Origin: CAYRVX01 sp964427875
Lineage (GTDB): Bacteria; Planctomycetota; Phycisphaerae; SM23-33
Assembly: GCA_964427875.1 (NCBI GenBank)
Contig: CAYRVX010000022.1
Coordinates: 7,069-71,068 of the forward strand
DNA length: 64,000 bases
Reading direction: 5' to 3'
Numbering within the stretch: the stretch's first letter is position 1; each line of letters starts with the position of its first letter. The position numbers and the translations under genes are program-made. Under the pieces are notes generated by a model that worked only from the letters and a program-made list of their open reading frames with translations, had not been told where the DNA came from and searched no databases. Below, one piece after another: positions 42,968 through 53,445 of the stretch.

Positions 42968-43157
42968 TCTTCGTGTGCCCGTCCGGGAGGCGCGGCCGTA
43001 CCATAACGCCTCCGTTCCGGGAACACAACGCCGGGCACTCCGTGACGTGAGGGACCACCGGAAGACATGGCCACCCGGGAAGACGCGTGAGGCCATGGCA
43101 CCGTGCGGGGCATTGTGGTAGACTCGCCGCGACGCGGAGAGATGAAAGGACAGGGAC

Positions 43158-44480
43158 ATGATTCGACCGGATGATACCAACGGCGGCAGTCGTTTCGGCA
43201 AGCCCGTCACCATCACGCGGCGTCGCTTTCTGGCCGGTGCGGCGGCGTCCGTCGCGGCGCCGTACGTCGTGCCGGCCACGTCGATGGGCGCCGCGGGCCG
43301 GGCCGCGCCGAGCGACCGCATCGGCGTGGGCTTCATCGGCGTCGGCGGACGGGGCTCCGGCCACGTCGGGGCCCTGCTGGGCAACAGGCAAACGCAGGTC
43401 CTGGCCGTGTGCGACGCGAACAAGCCCAAGGCCGACAAGAACAAGAAGCGCGTGGACGCCCGCTACGGCGACACCGCCTGCGGGTCCTACAGCGACTTCC
43501 GCGAGCTGCTCGCCCGCGACGACGTCGACGCCGTCGTGATCGCCTCGCCGGAGAACTGGCACGCCCTGCACTCGGGCGCCGCCGCCGAGGCGGGCAAGGA
43601 CATATACTGCGAGAAGGCGCTGAGCCTGACCGTCCGCGAGGGCCGGGAGCTCTGCCGGGCCGTGCGACGCTACGGGACGGTCTTCCAGGTCGGCACACAG
43701 CAGCGGTCCGGGCGGAACTTCCGATTCGCCTGCGAGCTGGCGCGGAACGGCTATCTCGGTAAGCTCAAGCGAGTCGAGGTCGGCGTGCCGGGCGGGCGGG
43801 CGCTGCCGAACGCCCCGCCCACGGACCCGCCGCCGGGGCTGGACTACGACCTCTGGCTCGGCCCGGCGCCCTACACGCCCCACAACGACATCAAGTGCAG
43901 CTACAACTGGTACTTCATCTACGACTACTGCGCGGGGTGGATCGAGTCGTGGGGCGTGCACCACTGCGACATCGCCCTGTGGGGGGCGCCGCAACTGCTG
44001 GCCTCGACGCTGGAGGTGGAGGGCACGGCCACGTTCCCCACCGACGGCATCGCCAACACGTCGATCACCTGGCAGGTGAAGTACACCGCGCCGTCGGGGC
44101 TGGTGTTCAGCTTCACCGACAACCGCCGGCACCCGCAGGGCTGCCGCTTCATCGGCGAGACCGGCTGGGTGCACGTCAACCGCGGCGGCATCCGCGCCGA
44201 GCCGAAGAACCTGCTCAAGGTGGCCATCAAGCCCGACGAGGAGCACCTGTACGAATCACGCAGCCACCACGGCAACTGGCTGGAGTGCATCCGCGGCCGG
44301 CGCGACCCGGTCGCGCCCGTCGAGGCGGGGCACGTCGCGACGGCCATCACGCTCGTCGGCGACATCGCCACGCGCCTCGGCCGAAAGCTCACCTGGGACT
44401 GGAAGACCGAGCGATTCGTCAAGGACGACGACGCCGACCGCATGCTCAGCCGCCCGATGCGGGCGCCCTGGAGCATGTAG
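43158..44480 (+). CDS. Tat-exported Gfo/Idh/MocA-family oxidoreductase
   Basis: 440 residues. A twin-arginine leader (TRRRFLAGAAASVAAP, residues 20-35) precedes the Rossmann fold IGVGFIGVGGRGSGHV (about 55-70). The conserved catalytic-lysine motif appears as EKAL rather than EKP. The C-terminal domain contains GVHHCDIALWG with the usual histidine pair. These are NAD(P)-dependent oxidoreductases acting on sugars or cyclitols; exported members are a hallmark of Planctomycetota and bring their cofactor through the Tat pathway. It is the first gene of a plus-strand operon: 25 bases separate it from the HEAT-ThuA gene. Confidence 0.9.
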   Translation: MIRPDDTNGGSRFGKPVTITRRRFLAGAAASVAAPYVVPATSMGAAGRAAPSDRIGVGFIGVGGRGSGHVGALLGNRQTQVLAVCDANKPKADKNKKRVDARYGDTACGSYSDFRELLARDDVDAVVIASPENWHALHSGAAAEAGKDIYCEKALSLTVREGRELCRAVRRYGTVFQVGTQQRSGRNFRFACELARNGYLGKLKRVEVGVPGGRALPNAPPTDPPPGLDYDLWLGPAPYTPHNDIKCSYNWYFIYDYCAGWIESWGVHHCDIALWGAPQLLASTLEVEGTATFPTDGIANTSITWQVKYTAPSGLVFSFTDNRRHPQGCRFIGETGWVHVNRGGIRAEPKNLLKVAIKPDEEHLYESRSHHGNWLECIRGRRDPVAPVEAGHVATAITLVGDIATRLGRKLTWDWKTERFVKDDDADRMLSRPMRAPWSM

Positions 44481-44505
44481 CCTCGCGCGCGTCGATCCGC
44501 CATTC

Positions 44506-47500
44506 ATGGGAAACGATATCATGATGGATCACACACGAAACCGGCTGACGTCGGCCTGGGTGTGCCTGGTCGTGGCCGCCACCGGGGCCGCCGCATTCGG
44601 CCAGGAGAAGCAGCCAGCGGCTGAGGAGGCATTCAAGCAGTTGGCCCGATACACCGACGGTGACAGCCAGCAGCCGCTGCGCACGATCGAGATGCTCGCC
44701 GGCCGAGCCACGAACGACGCCGCGCGCAGGCGCGAAGTGGCGGACCGGCTCGCGGCGATCCTCGCCGAGGCCAAGACCTCCCAGGCCGCGAAGGTCTTCA
44801 TCTGCCGCGTCCTCCCGCTGGTGGCCTCCGACGCGCACGTGCCGGTGCTGGTGAAGGTGCTCGACGACGCCGAGACGACGGAGATGGCCCGGCGGGCGCT
44901 GGCGGCCATCCCCGGCGAGGCGTCGGGCAAGGTCCTTCGCGAGGCGCTGGGGACGGTCAAGGGCCCGGTGCTGCTCGGCGTGATCAACTCGCTCGGCGAT
45001 CGGCGCGACGCGGAGGCCGTCGCGGGGCTGTCGCGGCTGGTGTACGGCACGAAGCGGGACATCGCCAACGCCGCCGTCCGCGCGCTGGGCAAGATCGGCA
45101 CGCCGGAAGCCGCCGCCGTCCTGGACAGGGCACTGCGCATGTCGAACGTGCTCGCCGGCCTGGAAGCGCTGCTCGACGCGCAACTGAGGTGCGCCGAGCG
45201 GCTGGCCGCCGAGGGCGACCGTGCGACCGCCACGGCCATCTACCGGCGTCTCTCGCGGTCCAAGGGCCCGGTCCGCTGGCGCCTGGCCGGGCTGACCGGG
45301 CTGGTGGGTACGGCCGGCGACGATGCCGCGGAGGCCGCGGAGGCCGTGGTGGCGGCCATGGCCTCGAAGGAGCCGCGGCTGCGGGGCACGGCCCTGCGGC
45401 TCGCACGCCGGCTGCGGGGCCCGAAGGTCACCGCTGCGCTTCTGAAGCAGTTGGATACGCTGGAGCCTGCCTCGCAGGCCGTGCTGATCGACGTGCTGGG
45501 CGACCGCGGCGACCAGGCCGCCGCCGCGGCCGTGGCGAAACGGATCTCCGCCCAGGACGAAGCCGTTCGCGTCGCGGCCGTCCGTGCGATGGCGAAACTC
45601 GGCGAGGCGTCGGCCGTCGCGACGTTGGCCCGGCTCAGCGCGACGGGACGGGGCGCCGTCCGGCAGGCCGCCCGCGCGAGCCTGGCGAGGCTCACCGGAC
45701 CGGGCGTGGACCGCGAGCTGCTCGCCGCGGCCGTCAAGGGAGAGACGGCCGTCCGCGTCGAAGCGATTCGGGCCCTTTCTGCACGACAGACCACGGGCGC
45801 GGGGCAAACGCTCATCAAGCTCGCCGCCGATCCGGAGGAACCGATCCGCGTCGCGGCTCTGGAGGCCCTTGCGCCGGTGGGCGGCCCGGGCGAGTACACG
45901 AAGCTGCTCGATCTGATCGTCTCGCCGCCGTCGCCGTCGACGGCCGCGACGATCCAGGCGGCGGAGAAGGCGGCGCTGGCGATCGGGGGGCGAGCGGGCG
46001 ACGAGGGCGGACGCAACCAACGGCTCCTGGCCGCGCTGAAGAGGGCGCCGGCGAAGTCCAAGCCGCCGCTGCTGCGCTTGATGAGCCTCTGCCGCGCCAG
46101 CGAGGTGCTTCGAGCGGTCCGAGAGAGCATCCGGCACAAGGACCGCGAAGTTGCCGATGCGGCCGTCCGCGCCTTGGCCAACTGGTCGACCGTCGCCGCG
46201 GCCGACCACCTCCTCGAACTCGCACAGAACAGTCAGAACGCCGTGCATCGGACGCTGGCGCTGCGCGGGTATCTCCGGCTGGCCCGGGCCGCAGAAGCCG
46301 GCGAACGGCTGAAGATGATCCGGGCTGTCAAGGAGATTGCTGCCACTGCCCCGGCCAAGCTGCTGCTGCTGTCGGGTCTGGCTGACGTGCCCGACGCGGG
46401 CGCGCTGGAGCTGACGATGTCCTTCCTCGACGACGGGGAAGTCCGCGCGGAAGCGGCGCTGGCGGCGCTGAAGGTGGGCAAGGCCCTCCTCGCGGCGGAC
46501 AGACCGGCCGTCCGGGCGGCGATGGAGAAGCTCCAGGCCAAGGCCCCCGACGCCGACGTGCTGAAGCAGGCCAAGGCGATTCACGCCGAGGCGCTCAAGC
46601 CCCAGCGCCGGCGAGGCGCAGGCGGCTCGCAGGCCGGCTTGGCGCCCGACAAGGCGAGGAGCGACGCCGCGAAGAAGGACATCGCCAAGCGCGCCCCCAA
46701 GGGCTACCGGCTGGCCTGCTACCTCGACTGCGGGCCGGACGATGCCGACGGGCTCAAGGGCGGGGCGACTCTGCGATTCCTTGGCGGCAGCAAGTACTCG
46801 TGGTCCGGGGCCGACCGCGTCAGCGTGCGGCACGGAACGGTCTGCTTCGCGGGGCAAGAGGTTGGCTTCGAGGCGGTCGGGCTCAATCCGAAACGGTCCT
46901 ATCAAGTGGGCTTCTCGTGGTGGGACTACGACCACGACACGCGGAGGCAGTCGGTGTGGGTCTCGGCGGGCAAGCCGCGGCGGGCGATGAGACTGCTGGG
47001 GGCGACGAAGCTGCCGTCTTACGCCAGCGGCGGGAACAAGGCCGCCGAGAAGACGCTGCCGATCCCGCGGAACCTGAGCGTCTTCGGCAAGGTGCGGACC
47101 ACGTTCCGCAACGAGGCCTCGCCCAACGTGGTGGTCAGCGAGATCTGGCTGTGGGAGAGCGAGGCGGAGTCCGCCGCACCGGCGCCGATGCCGGCCCAGT
47201 CGAGCGCCGACGCATCCCCGCCGGCCGTGGCTGCCCGCGGCCCCGCCGGCAAGCGTGCGGCCAGGAAGCGCGCGAAGGACGCGCCGAGGGCCACCGAGCC
47301 CGTCGCCTTCAAGCCCGGAAAGAAGGCGCTCAAGCGCGTGCTGATCGTTACCGGCATCGACTATCCCGGCCACAAGTGGCGGCTGACCACACCCGTGCTC
47401 GCGGCGGGGCTGGACAAGGACGCCCGCCTGGCGATCGACGTCGTCGAGACGCCGGACTTCCTGGCCTCGAAAAAGCTCAACGACTACGACGCGGCGGTGC

Positions 47501-48012
47501 TCCACTTCATGAACTGGCGGACGCCCGACCCGGGAAAAGCGGCGCGCGAGAACCTCAGGAAGTTCGTTGCCGGCGGCAAGGGGATCGTACTCGTCCACTT
47601 CGCGTGCGGGGCGTTTCAGGGCTGGAAGGAGTTCGCCAAACTGGCCGGCCGGGCGTGGAACCCCAAGCTCCGCGGCCACGACCCCAGGGGGGCCTTCCGC
47701 GTGAACATCGTCGACGCCGACCACCCCGTCACGAAGGGCATGAAGTCGTTCGAGACGGCCGACGAGCTGTACACCTGCCTGGACGGCAACGCGCCCATCC
47801 ACGTGCTGGCCAGCTCGACCTCAAAGGTGGACAAGAAGGACTACCCCATGGCGTTCGTGCTGACTTACGGCAAGGGGCGGGTCTTCCACTGCCCGCTCGG
47901 CCACGACGTGAAGGCCTTCGAGGCGCCCGGCGTGCTGGAGCTTTTCCGCCGCGGCACAGCGTGGGCCGCGAGGCTGGAGCCCGTGGCGCCGCGAAAGAAG
48001 CCCAAGCAGTGA
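44506..48012 (+). CDS. Secreted HEAT-repeat protein with ThuA domain
   Basis: 1168 residues. Signal peptide in the first ~37 residues; ATGs at 44521 and 44524 are alternative starts. HEAT/armadillo-like repeats fill about residues 45-700 (LSRLVYGTKRDIANAAVRAL, IKLAADPEEPIRVAALEAL). A beta-sandwich follows at about 720-890 (ACYLDCGPDDADG, YQVGFSWWDYDHD). After a linker a ThuA-type glutamine-amidotransferase-like domain occupies about 940-1150 (KRVLIVTGIDYPGHKW, GIVLVHFACGAF, GKGRVFHCPLGHD). ThuA-domain proteins are tied to sugar metabolism and usually lack the amidotransferase cysteine. It is the second gene of the operon ending in three sulfatases. Confidence 0.85.
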   Translation: MGNDIMMDHTRNRLTSAWVCLVVAATGAAAFGQEKQPAAEEAFKQLARYTDGDSQQPLRTIEMLAGRATNDAARRREVADRLAAILAEAKTSQAAKVFICRVLPLVASDAHVPVLVKVLDDAETTEMARRALAAIPGEASGKVLREALGTVKGPVLLGVINSLGDRRDAEAVAGLSRLVYGTKRDIANAAVRALGKIGTPEAAAVLDRALRMSNVLAGLEALLDAQLRCAERLAAEGDRATATAIYRRLSRSKGPVRWRLAGLTGLVGTAGDDAAEAAEAVVAAMASKEPRLRGTALRLARRLRGPKVTAALLKQLDTLEPASQAVLIDVLGDRGDQAAAAAVAKRISAQDEAVRVAAVRAMAKLGEASAVATLARLSATGRGAVRQAARASLARLTGPGVDRELLAAAVKGETAVRVEAIRALSARQTTGAGQTLIKLAADPEEPIRVAALEALAPVGGPGEYTKLLDLIVSPPSPSTAATIQAAEKAALAIGGRAGDEGGRNQRLLAALKRAPAKSKPPLLRLMSLCRASEVLRAVRESIRHKDREVADAAVRALANWSTVAAADHLLELAQNSQNAVHRTLALRGYLRLARAAEAGERLKMIRAVKEIAATAPAKLLLLSGLADVPDAGALELTMSFLDDGEVRAEAALAALKVGKALLAADRPAVRAAMEKLQAKAPDADVLKQAKAIHAEALKPQRRRGAGGSQAGLAPDKARSDAAKKDIAKRAPKGYRLACYLDCGPDDADGLKGGATLRFLGGSKYSWSGADRVSVRHGTVCFAGQEVGFEAVGLNPKRSYQVGFSWWDYDHDTRRQSVWVSAGKPRRAMRLLGATKLPSYASGGNKAAEKTLPIPRNLSVFGKVRTTFRNEASPNVVVSEIWLWESEAESAAPAPMPAQSSADASPPAVAARGPAGKRAARKRAKDAPRATEPVAFKPGKKALKRVLIVTGIDYPGHKWRLTTPVLAAGLDKDARLAIDVVETPDFLASKKLNDYDAAVLHFMNWRTPDPGKAARENLRKFVAGGKGIVLVHFACGAFQGWKEFAKLAGRAWNPKLRGHDPRGAFRVNIVDADHPVTKGMKSFETADELYTCLDGNAPIHVLASSTSKVDKKDYPMAFVLTYGKGRVFHCPLGHDVKAFEAPGVLELFRRGTAWAARLEPVAPRKKPKQ

Positions 48013-48060
48013 GACCCCGGAGCGAATCACCAAGAGCCTCTGCGAAAGGATGACCCTGCC

Positions 48061-48933
48061 ATGAAGATCGGATTCCACACCGACGCGTTCAACTCGGCGT
48101 ACTTCAACTTCGAGGCCTGCCTGGACTGGGCGAGCCGCAACGACGTTCACTACATCGAATGTGGCCTGATCGACGGGGCCAGTTGGATACACGGCCTGGG
48201 GTATCAGCCGCACGTGGCCCTGTACGAGGACCCGATCCTGCTCAGCCGGAAGATGCTTCAGAAGTACGGCGTTCGCTTCTCGCAGGTGGACGCCGCCTAT
48301 CCGCTGTCGGGGCGGGACGGGCCCATCCGCGGCACGCCTTACGTGCTGAAGAGCATCCCGTGGGCGAACCTGGCGAGCTGCCCGAGCGTGGCGACCACCG
48401 ACGGGCTGCACAAGCCCGAGGGGCTGGACGACCCCGAGGCCATGGACATCATGAAGCGCAGCTACGAGCAGATCATCGAGGTGGCCGAGGCGCACGAGGT
48501 CCTCGTCACGATCGAGGTGCACGGCTACTTCACGACGAACCCCGACCGGATGGCGGAGATGCTCGAGTTCTGCGACAGCGAGTATCTCGGCATGAACCTG
48601 GACACGGGCAACACGTTCATCGCCGGGCAGGATCCCGTGGCCTTCGTGCGCCGGTTCGTGGACCGCGTCCGGCACGTGCACGTCAAGGACGTCTCTGAAT
48701 CGCTGGCCGCGGCGGTCCGCGGGGAGCAGACGGGCATCGCCGTCAGCCAGTGCGCCATCGGCGACGGCGTCAACGCCGACAACATCCGCCAGTGCCTCGC
48801 CATCCTCCGCGACCACGGTTTTGACGGGGTGCTGAGCATGGAGTGCGAGGGCCAGGGAGGCCCCATGATCGAGAAGTCGCTGAAGTGGCTGCGCGCGGCG
48901 CTGGCTGACCTCAACATCGCGGAAGAGCAATGA
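48061..48933 (+). CDS. Sugar phosphate isomerase/epimerase (AP-endonuclease 2-like TIM barrel)
   Basis: 290 residues, cytoplasmic. Xylose-isomerase-like barrel with the metal-binding positions of the family: Glu in VTIEVHGYF, Asp in MNLDTGN, His in HVHVKDV and Glu in SMECEG. It probably isomerises a ketose or epimerises a sugar. The stop codon overlaps the next sulfatase start (ATGA at 48930-48933), so the two are translated together. It is placed between the exported oxidoreductase/ThuA pair and the sulfatases, which fits processing of a released sugar. Confidence 0.87.
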   Translation: MKIGFHTDAFNSAYFNFEACLDWASRNDVHYIECGLIDGASWIHGLGYQPHVALYEDPILLSRKMLQKYGVRFSQVDAAYPLSGRDGPIRGTPYVLKSIPWANLASCPSVATTDGLHKPEGLDDPEAMDIMKRSYEQIIEVAEAHEVLVTIEVHGYFTTNPDRMAEMLEFCDSEYLGMNLDTGNTFIAGQDPVAFVRRFVDRVRHVHVKDVSESLAAAVRGEQTGIAVSQCAIGDGVNADNIRQCLAILRDHGFDGVLSMECEGQGGPMIEKSLKWLRAALADLNIAEEQ

Positions 48934-50357
48934 TGGCCGGGACGCCCATCGTCATGATCATGACCGATCAGCATGCGCTGCATGCGATCGGCTGCTACGG
49001 CGCCCGGATATGCAAGACGCCGAATATTGATGCATTGGCTGCCGGCGGCATCCGCTTCACCAACGCCCACACGCCCTGCGCCCTGTGCGCCCCGGCCCGC
49101 GCGAGCCTGTTCACCGGGCTGTACCCGCACAGCCACGGCATACTCGGCAACCAGGAGCTGATCCGTTCGGACCTGGACTACTTCCCCCGCAAGCTCACCG
49201 AGCAGGGCTATCGGCTGGGCTATTCGGGCAAGTGGCACGCCGGGCTCGTCCGCCGGGCCAAGGACATGGGCTTCGAGGGCTTCGGGCCCAGGGGCTACGG
49301 GAACGTCAAGAACGGTGGCCACTACGAGAGATGGCTTGAGGAGAAAGGTCTCCAGGCACCAACGCCGACTATCGAGTTCCACGCCGAGGGCGAGCCGAAG
49401 CGGGCGCTGGGCGACACGAGCGGCTACACCGACGGGCCCACGGAGGCGTCGGGCACGGCCTTCGTCGCCGACGTGGCGATCGACCTGCTCGCGAAGTTCG
49501 CCGCCGACGACGCGCCGTTCTTCCTGATGTGCAGCTTCTGGGGCCCGCACGCGCCGTACTTCCCGTCGGCCGACTTCAAGGACCTCTACGACCCCGCCGA
49601 CATCCCTCAATGGGCCAGCTTCAACGATGAGCTCGCCGGCAAGCCCGTCATTCACCGCAAGCACCGCAAGTGCGTCTTCCCGGGAGCGGCCGAGGCCGAC
49701 TGGCCCGCGTGGGCCCAGGCCATCGCGCGATACTACGCCTACGCCAGCGAGATCGACCATCACATCGGGCGCCTCGTCGGGACGCTTAAGGACCTGGGAG
49801 TTTATGACGAAGCGTTGATCGCCTTCACCGCCGACCACGGCGAGACGGCCGGCATCCACGGCGGGGCGTTCGACAAGGGGGCGATGGCCTATGAAGAAGT
49901 CTACCGGATCCCCATGATCTTCAAGATGCCCGGCGGCGCCGATGCGCCCGCGACGCGGCCGCAGCTCGTGTCGTTCCACGACCTGGCCGACACGTTCTGC
50001 GACGTGGCGGGCACGAAGATGACACAGGGCCACGGGCGGAGCATCGCGCCCGTCCTGGCCGACGCCGGCGCGCCCGGCCGGGAGCACTTCGTCGCGGAGT
50101 TCCATCGCCACCGCTTCCCCGCCGCCCAGCGGATCATCTGGTGGAAGAACTACAAGTTCATCCTCAACTTCGCCGACACCGGCGAGCTGTACGACCTCGA
50201 CGCCGACCCGGCCGAGATGAGCAACCTCGTGGACGATCCGTCCCTGAGAGACGTCCGCGACGAGATGCGCAGCCGCCTGCTCGGACACATGCAGGAGACC
50301 GACGACCACCAGGGCCCGCAGTGGCAGTACCTCCTGGAGCGCCCGTTCCAGCCGTGA
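48930..50357 (+). CDS. Sulfatase without signal peptide (CAPAR site)
   Basis: 475 residues. The formylglycine site is CAPAR with Cys53. Metal-site residues lie in IVMIMTDQH (Asp13) and DHGE. The sequence begins directly with the first beta strand (MMAGTPIVMIMTDQ) so no export signal is present and the enzyme is probably cytoplasmic, unlike its neighbours. It starts inside the stop codon of the isomerase gene. The likely substrate is a small sulfated sugar already taken up. The length is usual for the family. Confidence 0.9.
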   Translation: MMAGTPIVMIMTDQHALHAIGCYGARICKTPNIDALAAGGIRFTNAHTPCALCAPARASLFTGLYPHSHGILGNQELIRSDLDYFPRKLTEQGYRLGYSGKWHAGLVRRAKDMGFEGFGPRGYGNVKNGGHYERWLEEKGLQAPTPTIEFHAEGEPKRALGDTSGYTDGPTEASGTAFVADVAIDLLAKFAADDAPFFLMCSFWGPHAPYFPSADFKDLYDPADIPQWASFNDELAGKPVIHRKHRKCVFPGAAEADWPAWAQAIARYYAYASEIDHHIGRLVGTLKDLGVYDEALIAFTADHGETAGIHGGAFDKGAMAYEEVYRIPMIFKMPGGADAPATRPQLVSFHDLADTFCDVAGTKMTQGHGRSIAPVLADAGAPGREHFVAEFHRHRFPAAQRIIWWKNYKFILNFADTGELYDLDADPAEMSNLVDDPSLRDVRDEMRSRLLGHMQETDDHQGPQWQYLLERPFQP

Positions 50358-50438
50358 GTTGAGCGCGGCGGGGCCAAGGGAACCGTTGGCGAGGACGGCG
50401 ATCGGCCGCAGCGGGTAACGAGACAAGGGGCACCAGTC

Positions 50439-51911
50439 ATGGCACGGCAGATGGGCAGACGAGAAGCGATGCGGCGAATCGCCGCGGCGGGTGCGGCGAC
50501 GCTGCTCGGGCGGCCGATGTGGGCAGCGAAAAACAGGATGCGCGGGAAACCCAACATCGTCATCATCGTCGCCGACGACCTCGGGTGGAACGACGTCGGC
50601 TACCACGGCAGCGAGATCAAAACGCCGAACATCGACCGCATCGCGGCAGAGGGCGTGCAACTGGACCGCTTCTACGCCTGTCCGATCTGCTCGCCGACGC
50701 GTGCCGGGCTGATGACCGGCCGCTGGCCGCTGCGGTTCGGCATCATGCGGGCCGTGATCCCGCCGTGGCGCGACTACGGCCTGCCGACGGAGGAGGAGAC
50801 GCTGCCGGAGATGCTCGCAAAGGCGGGCTACAAGCGCCGCGGATGCTTCGGCAAGTGGCACCTCGGGCACTCCGACAGGCGGTTCCACCCGATCGACCAG
50901 GGCTTCACGCACTTCTACGGCTGCTACAACGGGGCGATCGACTACTTCACGCACGTGCGCGAGGGAGAGCTGGACTGGCACCGCCAGTACGCCCCGGCCC
51001 GGGAGAAGGGCTACTCCACGACGCTGCTGGCACAGGAGGCCGCGAAGTTCATCGCTGACAGCCCCGCCGGTCCTTCGACAGGCTCAGGACAAAGGGAGCC
51101 GTTTCTCTGCTACCTGCCATTCAACGCCCCGCACACGCCGCTTCAGGCGCCGCCGGAATACCTCGAGAAACACGCCCACTTGGAGGGCCGGCGGCAGAAG
51201 TTCGCCGCCATGGTCGCCTGCATGGACGAAGGCATCGGGCGCGTGCTGAGGGCCCTGGACGAGAAGGGCATCGCCGACAATACGATCGTGTTGTTCTTCA
51301 GCGACAACGGCGGCGGCTCGGGCGCGAGCAACACGCCGCTGCGGGGCGGCAAGCAGACGCTGTTCGAGGGCGGCATTCGCGTGCCGGCGGCCGCCCGCTG
51401 GCCGGCCGGCGGGCTCGCGGGCGGACGAAAGGTCTCCGGCCCCATGGGGTACATCGACGTGCTCCCCACGCTGCGGCGGATCGTCGGGGCCGGCAAGCAC
51501 CAGGGCAAGCCGCTCGACGGAACGGACGTCTACGACGTCATGACCGGCAGGGCCGATCCGCCCAAGCGCAAGTGGTACTCCTATTGGGCCCAGAGCGGCG
51601 AGCAGGACGAGCGCCTGGCCGTGATCTCCGGCCAATGGAAGCTCGTCCGCGAGGGCCCGCCGATCCTCGGCCGCCCGGCCGCCGGCGGCGCGAAGGCGAA
51701 GGGCAGGGGCGCGAAGCTCTACCTCTTCAAGATCAACGACGACCCGAACGAGAAGACCAACCTCGCGGAGCAGCACGGGGATATCGTCCAGGCCCTGCTG
51801 AAGGACCTGAAGGCCTTCCGGGCCCTGCGGTACAAGAAGGGCCTGCCGCCCTACAGCCACGGCCGAAAGGGCTTCAAGGCGCCCAGGGACTGGACGATGC
51901 CGGCCAGGTAG
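50439..51911 (+). CDS. Tat-exported sulfatase (arylsulfatase type, CSPTR site)
   Basis: 490 residues. A leader with RRxAMRRIAAAGAA (residues 7-20) suggests Tat export. Metal site VADDLGWNDVG; formylglycine motif CSPTR at Cys84; FSDNGG near residue 288. Closest to arylsulfatase A/B-like enzymes. A short in-frame insert (PAGPSTGSGQ, from about residue 208) interrupts the otherwise conserved run into FLCYLPFNAPHTPL; it derives from a dispersed palindrome. It is preceded by AAGGGG about 9 bases from the ATG and lies 81 bases after the previous sulfatase gene in the same operon. Confidence 0.9.
   Translation: MARQMGRREAMRRIAAAGAATLLGRPMWAAKNRMRGKPNIVIIVADDLGWNDVGYHGSEIKTPNIDRIAAEGVQLDRFYACPICSPTRAGLMTGRWPLRFGIMRAVIPPWRDYGLPTEEETLPEMLAKAGYKRRGCFGKWHLGHSDRRFHPIDQGFTHFYGCYNGAIDYFTHVREGELDWHRQYAPAREKGYSTTLLAQEAAKFIADSPAGPSTGSGQREPFLCYLPFNAPHTPLQAPPEYLEKHAHLEGRRQKFAAMVACMDEGIGRVLRALDEKGIADNTIVLFFSDNGGGSGASNTPLRGGKQTLFEGGIRVPAAARWPAGGLAGGRKVSGPMGYIDVLPTLRRIVGAGKHQGKPLDGTDVYDVMTGRADPPKRKWYSYWAQSGEQDERLAVISGQWKLVREGPPILGRPAAGGAKAKGRGAKLYLFKINDDPNEKTNLAEQHGDIVQALLKDLKAFRALRYKKGLPPYSHGRKGFKAPRDWTMPAR
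51071..51093. repeat. Dispersed palindrome inserted in a sulfatase gene
   Basis: The segment around CCTTCGACAGGCTCAGGAC (within 51071-51093) is a well-known type of imperfect palindrome found repeatedly in unrelated bacterial genomes. In this gene it is read in frame and gives PSTGSGQ, absent from related sulfatases at this position. It lies in a surface loop before the FLCYLPFNAPH strand. Confidence 0.6.
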
Positions 51912-51948
51912 CGAGAATAGCCCGGGAGGCGAGAAAGGAAGGTCCAAA

Positions 51949-53442
<1,494 letters not shown>

Positions 53443-53445
53443 GCG

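Noticed and set aside
44446..47802. 1118-codon minus-strand open frame opposite the HEAT-ThuA gene
   Set aside because: Shadow of a strongly supported gene; its sequence has no signal peptide or domain pattern.
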